Assembly: GCA_004335835.1 (NCBI GenBank)
Contig: RWJK01001662.1
Span: 22,129 to 86,128, forward strand
From: Scenedesmus sp. ARA3
Lineage: Eukaryota > Chlorophyta > Chlorophyceae > Sphaeropleales > Scenedesmaceae
Direction: 5' to 3'
DNA: 64,000 nt
Shown: positions 50,301 to 62,240 of the stretch, in pieces
How the letters are laid out: every line of letters begins with the position of its first letter
Numbering within the stretch: position 1 is the first letter of the stretch
The notes under the pieces: generated by a model
The model's database searches: none
Seen by the model: only the letters and a program-made list of their open reading frames with translations
Told to the model about the DNA's origin: nothing
Translations under genes and position numbers: made by a program

Positions 50301-51163
50301 GTAGGCACTCAGCTACCAGTACATGATGTAGCTGCCCTTGCCTTGCTCAGCGGTTTCTTTCAATGCAATCTCTGCTGTCGGGCTGTATATCAGCAGGCAG
50401 TCTGCTGTTGACAAAGCTCGTCCGTACTCTGCACAGCATATTTTGCCGCCACCCTGCATACAGACAGGCTGCTCTGTTGCTCACAGCCACACACCCACAT
50501 GTTGTCACGCCGGCCTGTTCTTGTAATGTTGATGCTGCTGCCCAGGGGGTGCCACATCATCATCGCAGTCATCAGCAGGTGGTGCTGGCAGCGCCAGCAA
50601 CCCAGCACGCGCAGCAGCACAGCTGACGCAGGTGGCGCAGCAGCTGCTGCAGCTGCTGCAGCTGTACACGCAACAGCAGGAGCAGCAGCAGCAGCAACAG
50701 CAGGTGGTGCTGTCTGTGCAGCCGTTGCAGCACCCTCGCTTGATGCAGTTGATGCTGTCAGGTGGGTTGCTGCTGGTATGCCGCTGTTGCGTTGTGTGGG
50801 GCTTGCACGCACATGTGTGATGTGCTCCGCCACTGTTACAATGCATGCTTCCGGCAGGCTGTGGGCACCCGCAGCAGCGCCAGCTACTACGGGATCTTGT
50901 GCTTGATTGCCTGGCCTGTCTGCATGCACTGCGCTAGGCGCACTGCGCATCCCTCTGCCTCCTGCTCTGCAGTGCCCAAGATGCCACCTATGCCTGCTGC
51001 TGCTGCTGCTGCTGCTGCTGTGTGATTGCTTGCTGCAGGCATGTTTGCCTTAGACGGACCACAGCAGCCCCAAGCAGCAGCAGCAGCAGCAGCTCAGCCA
51101 AAAGGCCCAGACCTCACAGAAACCTGTGTGCAACTTTTAGCCCTAGCAGTAGCAGGCCCCCAG

Positions 51164-51198
<35 letters not shown>

Positions 51199-53514
51199 GC
51201 AAGACCATCAGCAGCAGCAGCAGCGAGGCAGCAGTCCTGTTGCGCAGGTGGAGAGCCATGCTACAGTGGAAGGTGTTGCAAGGCTGCTGCGGCAGGCGCT
51301 GCAGCTGACGCAGATGGTGTCAGGGCCTAAAGCCAAGTTGGGGCCAGCAGAGCTTGACATAGCAGCACAGGTAGGCTGGCATGTGTGTGCTGCTGCGGTG
51401 GGTGCTGCAGAGCTACGTTGTGCATTAACAGGAGGGTTGCAGCTTAAACGCATGGACTGCAGCGCTTCCTGCAAGCATCTACTTCGATGTGTTTTTCCTG
51501 CAAGCATGAGACAACAGCTAACCTGACCTGACCCTGACGCTTGATACTTCATCCCTGCAGGTGTGCAAGCAGCCCATTGCCGCGCTGGGGCTGCTGCAGC
51601 ACTCTCAGGCCATTTTGTCTAAGTTCAATGCCTATCCTGCACGCATGGGATGCAACCTATACTGCTCATGCACGAAATGCCACTCCCTTTGGGCTGTTGC
51701 AAGCATCAACTTGTCTCCGGCCGTCTCGGTTTCCGTGCAAGCGTCAATCAACAGCTGCCGGCTCCACCCACATGTTCACTCGACACGCGCTGCGTCCCTG
51801 CAGGTGTGCAAGCAGCCCATTGCCGCGCTGGGGCTGCTGCAGCACTCTCAGGCCATGCTGAGCGATGCAAATGCTTATGGGGATGACAAGCCTTCTCCCT
51901 TCCTGCCCAACCACCGCAAGCAGCCTGCACGCATGCTCTGCAATGCTTCCTGCAAGCATCCCCTTGAGGCACCATGCATCTTTCGTCGTGCTAGCAACCA
52001 ACAGCTGCTGNNNNNNNNNNNNNNNNNNNNNNNNNNNNNNNNNNNNNNNNNNNNNNNNNNCAGGCCATGCTGAGCGATGCGAATGCTTATGGGGAGGACA
52101 AGCTGGCGCCCTTCCTGCCCAACCACCGCAAGCAGCCTGCACGCATGCTCTGCAATGCATCCTGCAAGCATCCCCTTGAGGCACCATGCATCTTTCGTCG
52201 TGCTAGCAACCAACAGCTGCTGGCCCATCTGGTTTCTTCCACCTGCTATGCTGCTGCAGGTGTGCAAGCAGCCGATTGCTGCGCTGGGGCTGCTGCAGCA
52301 CTCTCAGGCCATGCTGAGCGATGCGAATGCTTATGGGGAGGACAAGCTGGCGCCCTTCCTGCCCAACAACCGCAAGCAGCCTGCACGCATGCTGTGCAAT
52401 GCTTTCTGCAAGCATCCCCTTAAGGCATCATGCATCTTCCGTCGTGCTAGCAACCAACAGCTGCTGGCCCGTCTGGCCTCTTCCACGTGCTGTGCTTCTG
52501 CAGGTGTGCAAGCAGCCCATTGCTGCGCTGGGCCTGCTGCAGCACTCGCAGGCCATGCTGAGCGATGCCAACGCGTATGGTGATGACAAGCTGGCGCCGT
52601 TCCTGCCCAACCACCTGTCGCTGCTGCACAGGGTGGCCTGCGAGCAGCCCAGCCTCATCGCACAGGTAGGGGCAGTGTGTGTGAGCTGCTGCGCGTCTGG
52701 GTGGACCAAGAGAGGCAGGAGGGTGATTCGACACATGCTGCCCAACATGTACAGAACACCCGGCTTCAGAAAGCTACTGCAACTTGCTGGTGTGTGTGTG
52801 GCTGCCACAAGCTTGTTTTCAGTCTGCACTGTGCTGGACACCATGCTTTCTGGTTGCAGGTGCTGGGCGTGCTGCGTGCCGTGCTGGGTGCGCTAGGCCA
52901 CAACCGGCCCGAGCTGTCGCGCAAGGTGCTGGGCTTCCTGGTCAGCCTGCTTGTGAGCGGGGCGGCAGACGCAGCCATGGGCATGGCACAGGACTGGGCG
53001 GCAACAGCAGACCCCTCACTCATCCGGCACTTCATACAGCTGGTGAGCCTCTCTGGCACCACAGCATCAAATGTGTTGCTGCCTGACGCAGCGTGTCTTC
53101 ACCTGGGTTTGACACTCATTTCTCCAACACCAGTAGCAGCCTGCAGTTGCTGACATGCAGCTGTGTAGAGTGTGGAGCCGTGCTATGTCTGCGGCCGTTG
53201 CACACGCCCTGCGGGACAGTCCCATGCTGCTCAAAGATCATGCTGCTGCTGCCGCTGCCGCCGTCCCCAATTCCACAAAAGGTGCCGGAAAGTGTGGTGC
53301 CGCCCTACTGTGCCAGCTTTGCGCGCGCATGCTTTGCGTGATGCATCCAATCCCCATGCAACAGACGATGCTGCTGCTGCTGCTGCCACTTGTCTTTTTC
53401 AATCAACTGCAGGTGCCGGAGAGTGTGGAGCCGCCCTACTCCGCCAGCTTTGCGTGCGCCACGCTGCGCGTGATGCAGAGCGATTCCCTCAAGTGTGCAA
53501 ATACTCATGCTGCC

Positions 53515-53547
<33 letters not shown>

Positions 53548-53765
53548 CCATACATCAACTGCAGGTGCTGGAGAGCGTGGAGCCGCCCTACTCTGCCAGC
53601 TTTGCGCGCTCCATGCTGCGCGTGATGCAGCACAGCCTGTTCACGCGGCTCAAGGCCAGCCACACCGCCATGCTGCAGCAGTTTGCGGCGGGCTGCCGCG
53701 AGGTGGCCTTCCTGCCGCCACTCAGCAGGAAGGATGAGGACCTGCTGCTGGAGCTGGCCAAGTGA
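47364..53765 (+). CDS. NELF-C/D (TH1), negative elongation factor subunit
   Basis: NELF pauses RNA polymerase II near promoters; C/D binds NELF-A and NELF-B. Exons: 47364-47520, 47975-48165, 48540-48719, 49177-49479, 49755-49848, 50546-50761, one uncertain exon from 50858, 51039-51370, 52504-52665, 52860-53042, 53565-53765. Exon 1 has LEPGVLDLLKDYLRAGG and LSENYCG running into YAQMCNVMCEWLE, matching the TH1 start. Exon 3 has HPEWLNELIADRRGR..LIYELSAAHRNSLLLNY, exon 4 SQHTYVHAQQLL and FRRLGQEVE, exon 9 QPIAALGLLQHSQAM, and exon 10 DPSLIRHFIQL joined to VLESVEPPYSASF. These follow human NELF-C/D in order. Q-rich and A-rich inserts lie in exons 6 and 8. The exon from 50858 must keep phase 1 on both sides; a frame reading RQLLRDLVLDCLACLHAL meets TAG at 50935, so its donor (perhaps 50921) is unresolved. 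Confidence 0.85.
48401..49615 (+). repeat. Exon-edge copies around NELF-C/D exons 3 and 4
   Basis: 48399-48480 is a copy of exon 3's acceptor and first 80 bases, and 48776-48820 of its last 40 bases with CAG/GTGCAG. About 49040-49118 is a copy of exon 4's start, with a frame break, and 49552-49615 of its end with CAG/GTGAAC. Each real exon is thus bracketed by a 5' and a 3' fragment. Confidence 0.88.
49796..50205 (+). repeat. Four-unit array of NELF-C/D exon 5 ends
   Basis: The end of exon 5 (GGCTGGTGTCAGAGGTGCTCACACGCAC..CTGCCCG) with its donor recurs at about 49921-49971, 50035-50085 and 50152-50202. The donors are GTGGGT, GTGAGT, GTGCGT and GTGAGC. All four remain good donor sites in the same phase. 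Confidence 0.88.
51560..52665 (+). repeat. Five-unit, about 244-bp tandem array of NELF-C/D exon 9
   Basis: The unit begins with an acceptor and GTGTGCAAGCAGCCCATTGC. The internal landmark CAGGCCAT lies at 51606, 51849, 52061, 52305 and 52549, spacing 243, 212, 244 and 244. The short spacing contains the N gap. Only the last unit continues into CACCTGTCGCTGCTGCACAG and a donor at 52665, so it is the functional exon. Earlier units diverge into CGCAAGCAGCCTGCACGCATG. Confidence 0.9.
52011..52060. other. Assembly gap (50 N)
   Basis: Exactly 50 N, probably a placeholder. If the 244-bp period holds, about 82 bases are missing here. Confidence 0.95.
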
Positions 53766-53875
53766 CGCCAGGGCTTAGGGGGTTGCATTGCTGCTGTTTT
53801 AGTTGCTCTCTTTGTGGCTTGAAGCCGCCGATCAGCAGGAAGGACGAGGACCTGCTGCTGGAGCTGGTTCAAGGG
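53160..53875 (+). repeat. Copies of NELF-C/D last-exon edges
   Basis: Starts of the last exon (GTGCTGGAGAGCGTGGAGCCG) recur at about 53163-53180, 53281-53335 and 53414-53492, the last with a good CTGCAG acceptor and about 80 bases of similarity. After the stop, about 53825-53872 repeats the exon's end (CAGCAGGAAGGACGAGGACCTGCTGCTGGAGCTG). Confidence 0.85.
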
Positions 53876-54799
53876 ACTAACGTGTAGAAGGAGGGCTGGT
53901 CTGCCAGCTGGCTGCAGCGCCTCTAGGATGACTAGTTCGATACTGTGATGTGACTCGTTGTGGCTTCACCTATTGAAATCACACCCGGCCAGCAAGCCGC
54001 TTTGTGAGATTTTGAAGTGGACAGAACGTTCCTGCAATGCTGCGGGTGTGGGAGCCGTGCAGGCACCCCAGTCAGTCTCACAGATGTGCATGTGCATGTG
54101 ACAGTCACCAAGAGCTGTCATCAAATCACCACACATTGCCTGCTGGCAAACGTGAAACTACATGTGTTTTGCAACAGGACATCCTCTTCACAGGTTCTGG
54201 TTTGCTAGCGTTGCTGTGAACTCTCACCAGCACGTCGAGTTCGAGCTCAAGCCATCGGACGTGCGGCATAAAGCTGATCAGCCCAAGTTGAAGTAGGAAA
54301 ACATCCTCTTCACAGGTTCTGGTTTGCTAGCGTTGCTGTGAACTCTCACCAGCAAGTTGAGTTTGAGCTCAAGCCATGGGACGTGCGGCATAAAGCTGAT
54401 CAGCCCAAGTTGAAGTAAAAAGAAAACTTTACTGTGACTCTGTCTCGGCACGGGCTCGGACGGGTGAAGTCACTCCTGTGCCATTTCACAAGGTGCGCCT
54501 GATACGAGGAGCTCACCCGCTTTCTAGTTGTACGCACGGCCTAAACGTTATGAGGAATCCAAAACCTTTCCATGGGTCAAGCTTTCGGGCTCTCTACCGC
54601 TGCAACAGTACCATGCTGGGTTGGGTTGCACGCGCTGATCAGCGGTGACTGCTTCGCACACCAGTTCCTTACTGCCTTGCTTGAGCTCGCCGCTGCTGTG
54701 CTGTTGCAGGTGTGACAGACAATGAGCCTTGATTCACTGCAAGCTGCGCTAGCAGCCTGGCAGCAGGAAAGACAATAACACAGCCGCTTAGCTTACCAG
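53766..54799. other. Spacer with an orphan duplicated terminal exon
   Basis: Besides the copy of the NELF end, the only structure is the tandem pair at 54177-54418 described separately. Between 54420 and 54800 I see no convincing exon except a possible short start (MSLDSLQAALAAWQQ, 54723) that I could not splice to the LRR gene. Confidence 0.5.
54177..54418 (+). pseudogene. Tandem pair of an orphan terminal exon, possibly a PTEN-type C2 fragment
   Basis: Two units of about 121 bp start ACATCCTCTTCACAG and read in one frame FWFASVAVNSHQ.VEFELKP.DVRHKADQ and end KLK-stop (TAG in the first, TAA in the second). The acceptor-like CTCTTCACAG precedes each. Unit differences are few (CACGTC/AAGTT, TCG/TGG). 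Upstream, 54130-54170 can read NVKLHVFCNRT. The FWF strand followed by a Lys/Asp helix recalls the end of the PTEN C2 domain; this is a weak guess. No complete gene surrounds it. Confidence 0.35.
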
Positions 54800-57239
54800 G
54801 GTGACGTGCTGCACCCTTTTGAGGAGCTGCCTGAGGGGCTGCAGAACATCATCTTGGACATTGCTACGGTCGCAGCTGCAGATCCGAAGAGCTTTGTGCC
54901 GGTATGGGAGTGTTTGTACGGCGAGCAAGCTGCACACTGGCTTGCTGAGGTGGAGCAGCGTGACCTGGCAGGTGACAAAGCGCTGATGGACCTGGCGCGC
55001 AGCATCGTGCTGGACCCTTCCATGCGCAGCCCGCACTATGGCAGTCGCCTTTGGCTGCAGGATGGCGCACTGGTGGGAGCGCAGCAGGTGAGTAGAGCGG
55101 CCCTGGCAGTTCTCATAGCAGGCTTACCGCATGCGGCGCGCACGGCTCTGGCAGAGCCGTGCACGCCCACATGGCAGGTCGCTGATATGCCGACATGGGC
55201 ACTGTCAGTGCTGCTGGTGTCAGAAGTGTTTGATACTGTTTTCTTCATACTTAATGTGCGTTGCTTGCATCTGAGCAGCTCTTCACCCACCCACACACTT
55301 ACCCACCCACCCGACACCGCAACAGCTGCTGCTGGAGCACAATGCAGAATCTGCTGCTGGGTGGTTTGGCTAACAACAGTGCCTGGCATGCTGCAAACAC
55401 TGCAGAACCATCCTGTGAGATTTGCTTACCTAATTGGCAAGGACGGCAGCAGCAGCAGCAGCAGACCCACCTCCACTCCAAAGTCCACAAAGCAAGAAGA
55501 CGCCTCCTTCAGCGCAGCATGCTTCAATGAGCAGCTGCAGGGCATTGACTTCTCTCAGGTCAGGGTCATGTGCATCGGCCTGTCGCAGCTCCCACTGGCC
55601 TTCAGCAGCTGGAACATGCCTCAGCTGCGGTACCTGGCATTGTCATGTTGCTTGATGGCAAACCTGCCCGAGTCCTGCGCCAACCTGGCAGCGATTGAGG
55701 TGCTGAAACTGCATGGCTGCAGCGCGCTTGGAGTGCTGCCAGACTTCCTTACCCAGCTGGCTACTCTACGGCAGCTGGACCTCAGCGATTGCGGACGCTT
55801 GGCGGAGCTGCCAGCATCGTTTGGCCAGCTTGCAGCGCTGCAGCGGCTGGACCTCAGCTGCTGCTGCAGTTTGAAAGCTCTGCCAGAGTCGTTTGGGGCA
55901 CTCACAGCGCTGCAGTGGCTGTATCTCCACAGCTGCATCAGTTTGCAGGCGCTGCCAGTATCGTTTGGGCAGCTCTTAGCACTGCAGCACTTGAGCATCA
56001 GTGCCTGCGGCTGCCTGGCTGCGCTGTCACACATGCGAGACCAGGCAGGGGAGTCGGTCCGACAGAGGCGGCACACGCTGCCGCATGTGCTAGCTGCAGG
56101 GCCGGCAGTCATCACGCAGCTGCGCAGCCTGCGCACGTTAGTGCTGGTTGGCGGCACGAGTGAGCCACAGAACGCTGCCATATATTCATTCCCCCTAGAG
56201 GAAGCGGCCCTGGGGCAGTTTGAGCCACCTGTTGCTGCTGCTGCTGCAAGCATCTGCAAGTCAGTGTTGGCAACGTTGAGCGGCAAGCAGACGCCACCCG
56301 CGCTCCTGTCAACACTGGCTGACCTGGCTGCCACCTGGGCGGCTGCTGTCACCACCAGGTGAAGCGCTACTGGCAGAAAGAACGATTTGCTATACCTAGG
56401 TCTGAAGCGCTGCTTGACAGCAAGCTTGGGGTGATTAGTCAGCATGCACAGCAGCAGTACGTGGCCTGCAGCTGCGCAGCAAAACAACCAGATCCATTCA
56501 ACTGTGATTTTCACGCATCTGCTTGCTGCGCTGCAGTGAGGAGCTGAGCGACATATGCTGCGCGCTGCGGCGGGCGGACATTGACTTGGCGGGCGTCTGG
56601 GCTGAGGAATGGGGGTTGTGTGCAAGCCTGCTCAACGAGGGTCGTTTGCAGGAAGCCCTTGAGGTTGCAGGCAGCGCAGTGGAGCGTCTGCATTGTCAGC
56701 TCAGCAGCCTGGGCGACGGCATCTCAAAGCTAGGTGCGGATGCAGTCTGGATCGTAGCAAGCTGCGAATGCTCACAGCTACAGCAGGCACTGTTGTGTCT
56801 GCTTGGATTGAGACTCTGCACTGCAGATAGTGGCAGCCTTGTACAACGTGTCAGCCCAGAGGTACAGCAAATTTGGTTGCATACAGATCAAGCAGGTGCA
56901 AGCCTAGCCTGCGATGGCATCATTGGTAGAGTTCAGTTGGCGGGTGGCTTGTCTTGCATGGGCTGAAAGTCAGAACAGACTGGCCGCTTTTACCATTGTA
57001 TAACAGTGCCTAACACATGCAGGCTTGGACGGCTTACTCGACAACATGCTAGCATGGCGCAGCTCAACGGACATCAAGGAGGTTGCACTACGCCTCTACA
57101 ACAACCTCAGTGCCGCAGGTTCATCGCTGCTGCATGCTGGGCTGACAGAGCTGCAGCTTCTGCTGCTTGAGCTGCTATCCAGTGCAACGGCTATTCATAC
57201 AGCCTTCAAACAACAGCTGCATGCAATGCAGCCGCCGCC

Positions 57240-57279
<40 letters not shown>

Positions 57280-58289
57280 CGGCAGCAGCAGCAGCAACCA
57301 CATACAAAGCAGCTTGACCAGGGCTGGCAGCCTCAACCATCATCAACCGCGGCTGGCAAGGCATCACCTGGGCCAGTAGGAGAGGCTCTTGAAGAGGATG
57401 ACAGCTGCTGGGTGCAGGAAGTTTTCTTTGTGACTGACCGCAACTACAGCGCCGCAGCCCACTCAGCAGGAAAGCTGCCTAATGCCTTTGGCAATGTGCA
57501 ACAAGATCTCACTCAGTGCGGCGTGGCCAAAGTGCGCATTCCAAAGGTGTGGCTATGGCTAGAAGGAGATGAGCACTGTTTACAGCTATGTTGCAGATGC
57601 ACGTCGACAGCTTCGGTAGTTTTGAATAGTTGGCCTGCATGTGCTCCAGGGTTAGGGTCAGACTGAAGGCAATGTGCGAGGGTTTATGCTGCTTAGTACG
57701 GCATACGCATGTATAACAAATATCTTATGTGTTCAAGTTCCACACTGCTGGCAAATTGATGGCGGTGCTGCGAGTCAACGTTGAAGCGGCAGCACTGTAC
57801 TGCTGTACCACGTGCTCTTTACCCAACTTGCCCTGAACATGTGGTGTACTGCCATGCTCGGGCATGCAGGAGCGCCGACTCGGGGTGTCGCTGCCGTCTG
57901 CGGCCATCATCGCTGTGGAGGTGATCAGCAGCCGAGCACAGTTCTTTGACAGGCTGCGAGACAACCTCGACACAGCAGACAGCCATCATGAGCTGCTGCT
58001 GTTCATCCACGGCTACAATGTGGGCTTCAAAGGGGCAGTGACTTCTGCTGCGCAGCTTGCTTTTGACACCTCTCCTGGTCACACCAGCCGAACTGCGTTG
58101 GCCTTTGACTGGGCATCTCGTCACATGCTGTTTGGGTACTTCAGCGACCTTGACCGTGCTGAGAATGCCAGCAGCAAGCTGCTCAGGCTACTGGACGACC
58201 TCACAAAGTACCTGCAAGACCATACTAAGGTGAGCGGTGCTGCTGGGTGCACAAACAGCACTGTAGCTGCTTTGCTCGGCGCAGCGACC

Positions 58290-58333
<44 letters not shown>

Positions 58334-60243
58334 TGCAGCACCAACAGCAGCAGCACTAGCAGCACCACCACCACCAGCAGTAGCAGCAGCAGCAGCGCCA
58401 GCAGAAACGTGACTTTGTGCTTCTGCAACAACTCAGTCCTCCAGTCGTTCGTACTCACTCGAGTGTTCAATGCAGCTCACATCTCATACAGACACTTGAC
58501 GATCGGTCCGAGTGACTTGTAACATACCATGAGGTCAAAACTATACTTTACACCTTGCTCATACAGTGATGTGTCCATCTGTGTCTCTGCTGCCGCAGGT
58601 GTGCCACGCCATCCACATCACCGCCCACAGCATGGGCAACCGTGTGTTGCAGCGTGCCCTGTCCTCGCGACACCTGGCACCTGGCACCGACGACGATTGG
58701 CAGCCGCTGCATAGGGAGCAGGAGCGGGAGCGCGACGTTGAACGGCGGCTGGACGAGCTAGAGTGGAGGCTGGCAATTGAGGGGTGCGATGATGAACGGC
58801 CGCAAGGGGGGCTGCAGCTGGAGACTGAGCGGCGCGATTTGGTTGAATGGCGGCTGCACGAGCTAGAGTGGAGGCTGGCAATTGAGCGGCGCGATGATGA
58901 ACGGCCGCAAGGGGGGCTGCAGCTGGAGACTGAGCGGCGCGATTTGGTTGAACGGCGGCTGCACGAGCTAGAGCGGAGGCTGGCAATTGAGCGGCGCGAT
59001 GTTGAACGGCCGCAAGGGGGGCTGCAGCTGGAGCGGCGCATTTTGGTTGGACGGCGGCTGCTCGAGCTAAAGCGGAGGCTGGCAAAACGGCCGCGATGGG
59101 GGCTAGAGCTGATGACCGAGCGGCGCAATTATGAATGGCGGCTGCAAGAGCTAGCCCGTCGCAACCCGCAGTTGCAAAAGCACCAACAGGTTGTGGGACA
59201 GGTGCTGCAGCGCCTTGGGGCTATGGCGAGCTCCAGCAACTAGAGCTGGTCGGTTACATTTGCAGCGCCTGACGTGCCAAGGGCAAAGTTTGAGGAGCTC
59301 ATTGGCAGGCTGGGCACCCTCACCTTCAGAGAGGTGAAATCTCGGCTGCTGGGCGGGCGCCCTAAGTCCAAGCGTTGTGATTGCTGGTGTGGGAACCTTT
59401 GTGAAAAGATCGCACAGCAGCTGCACCTCATTACAGGTGTGGCAAGAGCACCCAGCAGCGACTCAGGAGCTACAACCGCTGCCGTGCAGGATGTGCAGGC
59501 AATCCCGCCCAAGCTAACGCTGTACTGCAGCCGCCTGGACTGGGCGCTGTGGTTCTCCTCCTGCCTGCGGCCAGATGACAATGAAGGGCGTGCAGGCATC
59601 TACATGTGGGGGCCGCTGTCTGCTGTGCGCGGCCGCCACAAGTTCCACGTGTTCATGGACGTATGCCTGGACACAGTCACGGTGCTAGGTGCGGAAACAG
59701 CGGGCCCAGTAAGCTAAGACTGCCACGCATGTTAAGGCAAGCAGCAGTGGCAAGGCTGACTTGAGTGCTTTGCCCGATACAGCAGCTGCACCTGCTCCCT
59801 GCCGTTACACCTTACTCACTTTGCTGTGAGACGCGTGATCCTAGGTGCACGCAGTAAACAGCTGAGCTCCTCGGACAGCACTGGTAATTTCTTGGCCTGG
59901 CAAGCAGCAGCAACAGTGGATGTCCTCAGCTCTGCAACCCTTGATTGAAGCATTTCACACGATCAGCAAGCTGCAGGTGTTCCAAATGATGAGACTGTCA
60001 ACAAGTGTCTTGCCTGCTGTTGCCACAGGAACACCCCCGCGGGACTGGCTCTGCCACGGCTACTTCCGCAGCAGCAAGCAGCTGCTGCTGGACATGAACT
60101 GCATCATGGCTGGGGCTGACCCACGCACTGCCGACACACCAGCCTCGTCCGAGGTCACGGACTGCGAGGACTGCCTGGCTCGCGCAGACCGCCGCGTGCC
60201 AGAGCGCCCGCCCCGCGCAATCGACCTGCGGCTGCAGCTGTAG
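54800..60243 (+). CDS. Leucine-rich repeat - DUF900 alpha/beta hydrolase fusion, with an internal stop
   Basis: Phase-linked exons: about 54800-55087 (true start not found), 55406-56358, 56537-56733, 57023-57546, 57870-58229, 58599-59243 and on, about 59266-59688, 60029-60243. Exon 2 has five or so plant-type LRRs (LRQLDLSDCGRLAELPASFG and relatives). Exon 4 has a polyQ run and EVFFVTDRNY, the DUF900 start. Exon 5 has RLGVSLP and LLLFIHGYNVGF. Exon 6 has the nucleophile ITAHSMGNRVLQRAL and then a charged coiled-coil insert of about 36-residue repeats (58741-59130). Exon 7 has APDVPRAKFEEL, LTLYCSRLDWAL and RAGIYMW, and exon 8 CHGYFRSSKQLLLDM. These are DUF900 landmarks in order. A TAG at 59241 lies in frame between AHSMGN and APDV, so the gene is either wrongly joined here, has an unrecognised intron, or is broken. 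Substrate unknown. Confidence 0.68.
58741..59130 (+). repeat. 108-bp coding repeat (coiled-coil insert)
   Basis: About 3.5 units; each encodes a motif like ERRLHELERRLAIERRD followed by ERPQGGLQLET. The period is near 36 codons, in frame. Heptad-like E/R/L spacing suggests a charged helix inserted after the hydrolase nucleophile elbow. Confidence 0.85.
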
Positions 60244-60488
60244 GCAGCAGGGCAGAGTGCATGACAGCCATACGTAGCGTTTCGCACAGCCTCGTAGGGT
60301 CAATAGCAGCTGCGCAGGCTCCGCAGCTGCCGCAGCTGGGCGGCTGTCTGTGGTGCTGTGGTGGGGTGCTGTGGTCAAATGCAGCTGGGCTGGGAACGGG
60401 CAGGGTTGCATGCTGGCAGCAGCAGCCTGCTGCGGCAGCAGCTCCATCAGCAGCTGCTGCGGCAGCAGGAGCCGCAGCAGCAGGAGCC

Positions 60489-60531
<43 letters not shown>

Positions 60532-60774
60532 CAGCTATCAGCGAGGGGCAGCATCAACTGTGGCAATAGCAGCTGCAACAGCAATTGTAGCAGCAGCATG
60601 TGCACAGTGCATGCAAGAGGGACAGCAGGCAGCAAATAGAGGTGACCCTTTGCCTTGCGGAACAACGGTGTGCAGTTGCAAGTGCAAAGCAAACAACCAG
60701 CACTACCAGTGGTGACAGCATGATTTGCCGAGAGCGCAGCTGCAGCACTGATCACAGCAGTAGCAGCAGGTGAT

Positions 60775-60826
<52 letters not shown>

Positions 60827-61344
60827 ACAGCAATGGCAACAGCAGCAACAACAGTCGGCCATATGACCATGCCCTGGTGCTGACAGCGCGCAGCATCAGC
60901 AACGCAGCAACCAGCAGCTCCATAACAACTGCCCACAGGTGAGCAGCAGTTGCAGAAAAGAATATGTTGTGCGTGTGCAGTGGCAAAGAGACATTTGGGC
61001 TACATGCAGCAGTGTCTTGCTGCCTGCTGCGTGTTCAATGCAGCAGGTTTAACATCTTGACTGCTGCATCGCTTGTGATGTCAGCAGCAAACATTGCATA
61101 CGTGTTGAGATGACGCAGCGGTGCTTGCATTGCTTAGCGTGTCATATGCTTCATGCGCCTTTGCCATGGCCCGTAGTAGTGAAGGCTAGCAGGCAGCCTG
61201 CTGCTGCGGAGCTCCTCGCTACACTGCACAACACACGCGGCCGCTGCGCACCAATCAACCAGACCTCACAATCAGGCCGCAACACCTGTCGTTCACGTGT
61301 TCAGTTTTGTGTGCCTGTTTTTCGTTATGCTGCTGCTGTTGCAG
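60244..61344. other. Spacer rich in CAG repeats
   Basis: CAG/GCAGCC-type tracts at about 60418-60530 and 60779-60825 give open frames of Q, S or A in all frames, so length alone is not evidence of coding. I see no NELF-C/D 5' exons here. Confidence 0.55.
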
Positions 61345-62206
61345 GTGGCGCCACATCATCATCACAGTCGTCAGCAGGTGGTGCCGGCAGCGCCAGCAAC
61401 CCAGCACGTGCAGCAGCACAGCTGACGCAGGTGGCGCAGCAGCTGCGGCAGCTGCTGCAGCTGTACACGCAACAGCAGGAGCAGCAGCAACAGCAGCAGC
61501 AGGTGGTGCTGTCTGTGCAGCCGCTGCAGCACCCCCGGCTGATGCAGTTGATGCTGTCAGGTGGGGTGCTGCGTGGATGGCGCTCTCTTGTGTTGCGGGT
61601 GGCTTGCATGCGCATGTGTGCTGTGCTTGGCCACTGTGCAATTCCACGGCAGGCTGTAGGCACCCGCAGCAGCGTTTGCTACTACGGGATCTTGTGCTTG
61701 ATTGCCTGGTCTGTCTGCATGCACTGCTCTAGGCGCACTGCGCATCCCTCTGCCTCCTGCTCTGCAGTGCCCAAGATGCCACCCATGCTGCTGTGGTGCC
61801 GCACATGTGTTGCAGTGTACCTTGCATGTGCATCAGCGCCGTGCTTGACCACTGCAAGGCACAAGTTATGCCTGCGGTGATGTGTCAACACCTACACCAG
61901 TGCTAGCTGGAGTTGTTGCATGCATTTCAATGTGCTCAGGTCTGCCTTGATACATTGTAGCCTCGCGCTGCGCATCCCTCAGCTGCACTACAGTGCCTAA
62001 CATGCCACCTCATGCCTGCTGCTGCTGCTGCTGCTGCTGCTGTGTCGTTGCCTGCTGCAGGCATGTTTGCATTAGACGGACCAAAGCAGCCCCAAGCAGC
62101 AGCAGCAGCAGCAAGTCAGCCAAAAGGCCCAGACCTCACTGAAACATGCGTGCAACTCTTAGCCCTAGCAGTAGCAGGCCCGCAGCAGCAGCAGCAGCAG
62201 CAGCAA

Positions 62207-62240
<34 letters not shown>

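Noticed and set aside
51026..51526. Single uninterrupted coding region through NELF-C/D exons 8 and 9
   Set aside because: The frame past the donor at 51370 reads into intron sequence that is not conserved in the second copy.
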